Origin: Chitinophagales bacterium
GTDB taxonomy: Bacteria > Bacteroidota > Bacteroidia > Chitinophagales > Chitinophagaceae
Reading direction: 5' to 3'
NCBI GenBank assembly: GCA_020636495.1
Contig: JACJXQ010000008.1
Location: 2,418,001-2,482,000, forward strand
DNA: 64,000 nucleotides
Each line of letters opens with the position of its first letter. Within the stretch, counting starts at the first letter, position 1. The translations under genes and the position numbers were made by a program. A model generated the notes under the pieces. It saw nothing but the letters and a program-made list of their open reading frames with translations, had not been told where the DNA came from and searched no databases. This document shows, piece after piece, positions 61,617-64,000 of this stretch.

Positions 61617-62759
61617 TTATTTAACGGTCCTGTCTTTCCAACGGTACACTCCTGCAAAACCAAGGAAACCGGCAAGCACAATATACACTATATGCAACGG
61701 CTGCAATACCGGGAACAGGAGTAAACGTCTCCTGCAATGAAAGAAATTCGCAACAGGCAACAGGTACACTAATTCAACCGTTGTTTTCACCAGTAATGCT
61801 GCAGAGAACCACGCCAGGTAAACAGGGTGCACAATACCATATACGAACAGCGCAAACAGGAGTACATTCAGCAAGTATACCATCGCCAATATCCCGGTCA
61901 TTTTGTTATCATCATACTTGCCCGATTTAGAGGCCCAGCGTATACGCTGATTCAAAAAACTCATCCATCCCGGCTGTGGCGGTGTAGATACTATGGCGTT
62001 AGCAGATTTCAAATAAGCAATACCTCCGGGGAAAGACCTGTTCAGTTTCATCATCAGCAGGTAATCATCTCCCGAAGCAATGTGATCAATTCCTTTATAC
62101 CCCCCTACTTCTTCATATGCTTTCTTAGAAAAAGCAAGATTAGCGCCGTTACACATATTACCTAGCTTCAACCTGAGTGTAGCCGCTGTAATGCCCTGCA
62201 TACTCATAAAATCAAGCTGTTGAAATACCTGCACTATACTATTATCCGAGGTAAAACGCACCGGTGCAACCACCATTACCGCCTGTTCCAACTCGTATTT
62301 AGCAGCAATCTCTTTCAGCCAGTTCTTTCCGGCAGTACAGTCCGCATCAGTGGTCACTATCAGGTCACCTTTACTTTGTGCAATACCTGTAGCCAGTGCC
62401 AGCTTTTTAAAGGCCACTACTTTGGCTTCACTGCCCATATGTGCAGCCAGGTCTATATATTTTACACGCTCATCTGTAAACGATCTTATTATAGCAGCTG
62501 TATCATCATTGGAATGATCATCAATTACAATGACCTCAAGCAATGCAGGGGGATAATCCTGGGTTAGCACAGACGTGATGCAGGAAGCGATATTCTCTTC
62601 CTCATTCCGCGCAGGAATGACAACAGATATCTTCGTTGAGGGTACATAACTGTCGTGCAATACAAAGAGTGGTTCTTTACGCCACCCCCGCCTGTACAAC
62701 ATCATTAGAATGATGTAGCATAAGAGCAATACCCCTGTTATGTATAAAACTATCTGCAT
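61617..62759 (-). CDS. Membrane glycosyltransferase family 2
   Basis: 380 residues from the ATG at 62759. An N-terminal helix (VLYITGVLLLCYIILMML) is followed by the GT-A domain: ISVVIPARNEEENIASCI, VIDDHSNDDT, VTTDADCTAG (DXD), and the QxxRW-type RIRWASKSGKY. Two or three C-terminal helices follow. This is the layout of processive or lipid-linked GT2 enzymes such as hyaluronan-synthase-like and ceramide-type transferases; the product is not known. The promoter at 62809-62838 fits this start. Confidence 0.85.
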   Translation of the reverse strand: MQIVLYITGVLLLCYIILMMLYRRGWRKEPLFVLHDSYVPSTKISVVIPARNEEENIASCITSVLTQDYPPALLEVIVIDDHSNDDTAAIIRSFTDERVKYIDLAAHMGSEAKVVAFKKLALATGIAQSKGDLIVTTDADCTAGKNWLKEIAAKYELEQAVMVVAPVRFTSDNSIVQVFQQLDFMSMQGITAATLRLKLGNMCNGANLAFSKKAYEEVGGYKGIDHIASGDDYLLMMKLNRSFPGGIAYLKSANAIVSTPPQPGWMSFLNQRIRWASKSGKYDDNKMTGILAMVYLLNVLLFALFVYGIVHPVYLAWFSAALLVKTTVELVYLLPVANFFHCRRRLLLFPVLQPLHIVYIVLAGFLGFAGVYRWKDRTVK

Positions 62760-62808
62760 GGGTTGAGTACGCAAGATACCATGAAACACCGGGTAAAAAT
62801 AGCTCGCA

Positions 62809-62838
62809 CAAAAGTATTGACACACAATAATTTAACAA
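62809..62838 (-). promoter_or_regulatory. Promoter of the membrane GT2 gene
   Basis: Minus strand: TTG (complement of 62836-62838), 19 bases, TACTTTTG (complement of 62809-62816). The leader is about 44 bases. Confidence 0.7.
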
Positions 62839-62883
62839 CTACGCAATCCTTTTTTCAGTAACTTCATACAAACGGTTTTTCAG

Positions 62884-64000
62884 ATGGAACAGACAGAGAT
62901 AAAAACACCCGCAGGCGGCAGTTTTCTTATATCAGAACCTACTCCTGAACAAACATTCACACCGGAAGATTTTAGTGACGAACAGCGCATGGTAGCACAA
63001 ACTTGCGACGAATTCCTGGATAAAGAAGTAATACCCAACCTGGTTGACATTGATAACCAGAAAGAAGGCCTTATGGTATCGCTGCTGGATAAGGCAGGAG
63101 AATTAGGCCTCTTAGGTGCCGCATTCCCCGAAAAGTATGGTGGACTTGGTGAAGACTTTGTTACCTCTACCCTAATTAATGAAAGCCTGGGCGGAGGACA
63201 TTCTTTTGCCGTTGCCATGGCTGCACATAATGGCATTGGCTCATTGCCTATACTCTATTTCGGAACCGAAGAGCAGAAACAGAAATACATACCCAAACTA
63301 GCCACAGGTGAATTTAAAGGCGCATATGCACTCACAGAGCCCAACTCTGGTTCCGATGCATTGAGTGGCAAAACATCGGCAACGCTTACCGAAGATGGTA
63401 AACATTATGTCTTAAATGGCCAGAAGATATGGATCACCAACTCAGGCTTTGCAGATGTATTTACTGTCTTTGCCAAAGTAGATGGTGACAAATTCAGCGC
63501 ATTCATTGTAGAACGTGGCACAGAAGGCATGAGTTTTGGCGAAGAAGAACACAAAATGGGTATTAAAGGTTCCAGCACTAGACAGGTGTTTTTCGAGAAC
63601 TGTAAAATACCCGCCACCAACCTGCTGGGCGAAATTGGGCGCGGTCATATCATCGCATTCAACATACTGAATATCGGGCGCCTGAAATTATGTGCCGCTG
63701 CACTGGGTGGCGCCAAAAGAGCTTTGAATATCAGCGTTAAATATGCATCTACGCGCGAGCAATTCAAAACGCCCATAGCACAGTTTGGCGCAATACAACA
63801 CAAATTGGCCGAGATGGCTATACGCGTGTTCGCTACAGACAGTGCACTGTACCGCACGGCAAGCTGGATAGCCAACAAAGAAAGAGAAATGGATGCAGCA
63901 GGTAAAACAGAAGCAGAAGCACAATTAGGCGCAGCAGAAGAGTATGCCATAGAATGTGCTATGCTGAAAGTACTGGGCTCCGAAACACTGGACTATGTAG
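62884..64000 (+). CDS. Acyl-CoA dehydrogenase, cut by the window edge
   Basis: The gene starts at ATG 62884 and continues past the end, so 372 codons are present. After a 20-residue N-terminal extension the family landmarks are in order: FSDEQRMVAQTCDEFLDKEV, GLLGAAFPEKYGG, the flavin-binding YALTEPNSGSDA and KIWITNSGFADVF, VFFENCKIPATNLLGE, and REQFKTPIAQFGAIQHKLAEMA. This is an FAD enzyme of fatty-acid beta-oxidation. It already has nearly the full size of short forms, and the continuing frame suggests one of the longer Bacteroidota forms. Confidence 0.9.
   Translation, partial: MEQTEIKTPAGGSFLISEPTPEQTFTPEDFSDEQRMVAQTCDEFLDKEVIPNLVDIDNQKEGLMVSLLDKAGELGLLGAAFPEKYGGLGEDFVTSTLINESLGGGHSFAVAMAAHNGIGSLPILYFGTEEQKQKYIPKLATGEFKGAYALTEPNSGSDALSGKTSATLTEDGKHYVLNGQKIWITNSGFADVFTVFAKVDGDKFSAFIVERGTEGMSFGEEEHKMGIKGSSTRQVFFENCKIPATNLLGEIGRGHIIAFNILNIGRLKLCAAALGGAKRALNISVKYASTREQFKTPIAQFGAIQHKLAEMAIRVFATDSALYRTASWIANKEREMDAAGKTEAEAQLGAAEEYAIECAMLKVLGSETLDYV

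Overview
The window is a stretch of chromosome from a member of the Bacteroidota, most likely of the Chitinophagaceae type. The evidence is the repeated Bacteroidota promoter signature (TTTG or TTG, about 20 bases, then TAnnTTTG), the near absence of Shine-Dalgarno sites, type IX secretion/gliding genes (gldD, a PorP/SprF protein), the two-domain alternative GlmU-like protein, many small lipoproteins and outer-membrane barrels, and the uppS-bamA-ompH-ompH operon. The genus assignment is inference. No phage, integrase, IS element or CRISPR array was seen.

Layout. 0-6 kb: the 5' part of a secreted surface protein, formate-tetrahydrofolate ligase (fhs), a membrane acyltransferase interrupted by an amber codon, two very small genes missed by length cut-offs, and two secreted proteins. 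6-13.5 kb: an MscS channel with an MCE/MlaD protein, two paralogous outer-membrane barrels, a small protein with a metallo-beta-lactamase-fold hydrolase, a TlpA-like thioredoxin, ribosomal protein L31 type B, the GlmU-like protein and triosephosphate isomerase. 13.5-23.5 kb: three tRNAs (Glu-TTC, Arg-CCG, Arg-CCT), two Cys-rich mini-lipoproteins next to the Arg tRNAs, a PafA-like phosphatase, an alpha-oxoamine synthase, gldD, an orphan TPR sensor kinase, a peroxiredoxin-like protein and thioredoxin.

23.6-31 kb: dnaE with a long leader that carries its own promoter and intrinsic terminator, a repeat-rich region with palindromic repeats around a GIY-YIG nuclease gene, a third Cys-rich mini-lipoprotein, a second MscS channel and a Ycf48-like beta-propeller lipoprotein. 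31-46.7 kb: rplK-rplA-rplJ-rplL ending in a strong terminator with no rpoBC after it, a barrel protein, aspS, an AsmA-like protein, a prolyl oligopeptidase and a giant TamB-like protein. 46.7-53 kb: four glycosyltransferases with ribBA between them, then an FtsE-like ATPase. 53-64 kb: ompH-ompH-bamA-uppS, upp, PorP/SprF, a 3-methyladenine DNA glycosylase, an RsmI-like methyltransferase, a membrane GT2 enzyme and the start of an acyl-CoA dehydrogenase.

How the genes fit together: much of the window serves the cell envelope. BamA, two Skp-like OmpH chaperones, TamB, an AsmA-like protein, MlaD, UppS and the glycosyltransferases build and maintain the outer membrane and its glycans. GldD and PorP/SprF belong to gliding and type IX secretion. 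The rest is housekeeping: translation, replication, C1 and riboflavin metabolism, pyrimidine salvage. The least explained items are the three-member mini-lipoprotein family, an ECF-sigma-like promoter shared by two small genes, the promoter-plus-terminator leader ahead of dnaE, and the palindromic repeat cluster.
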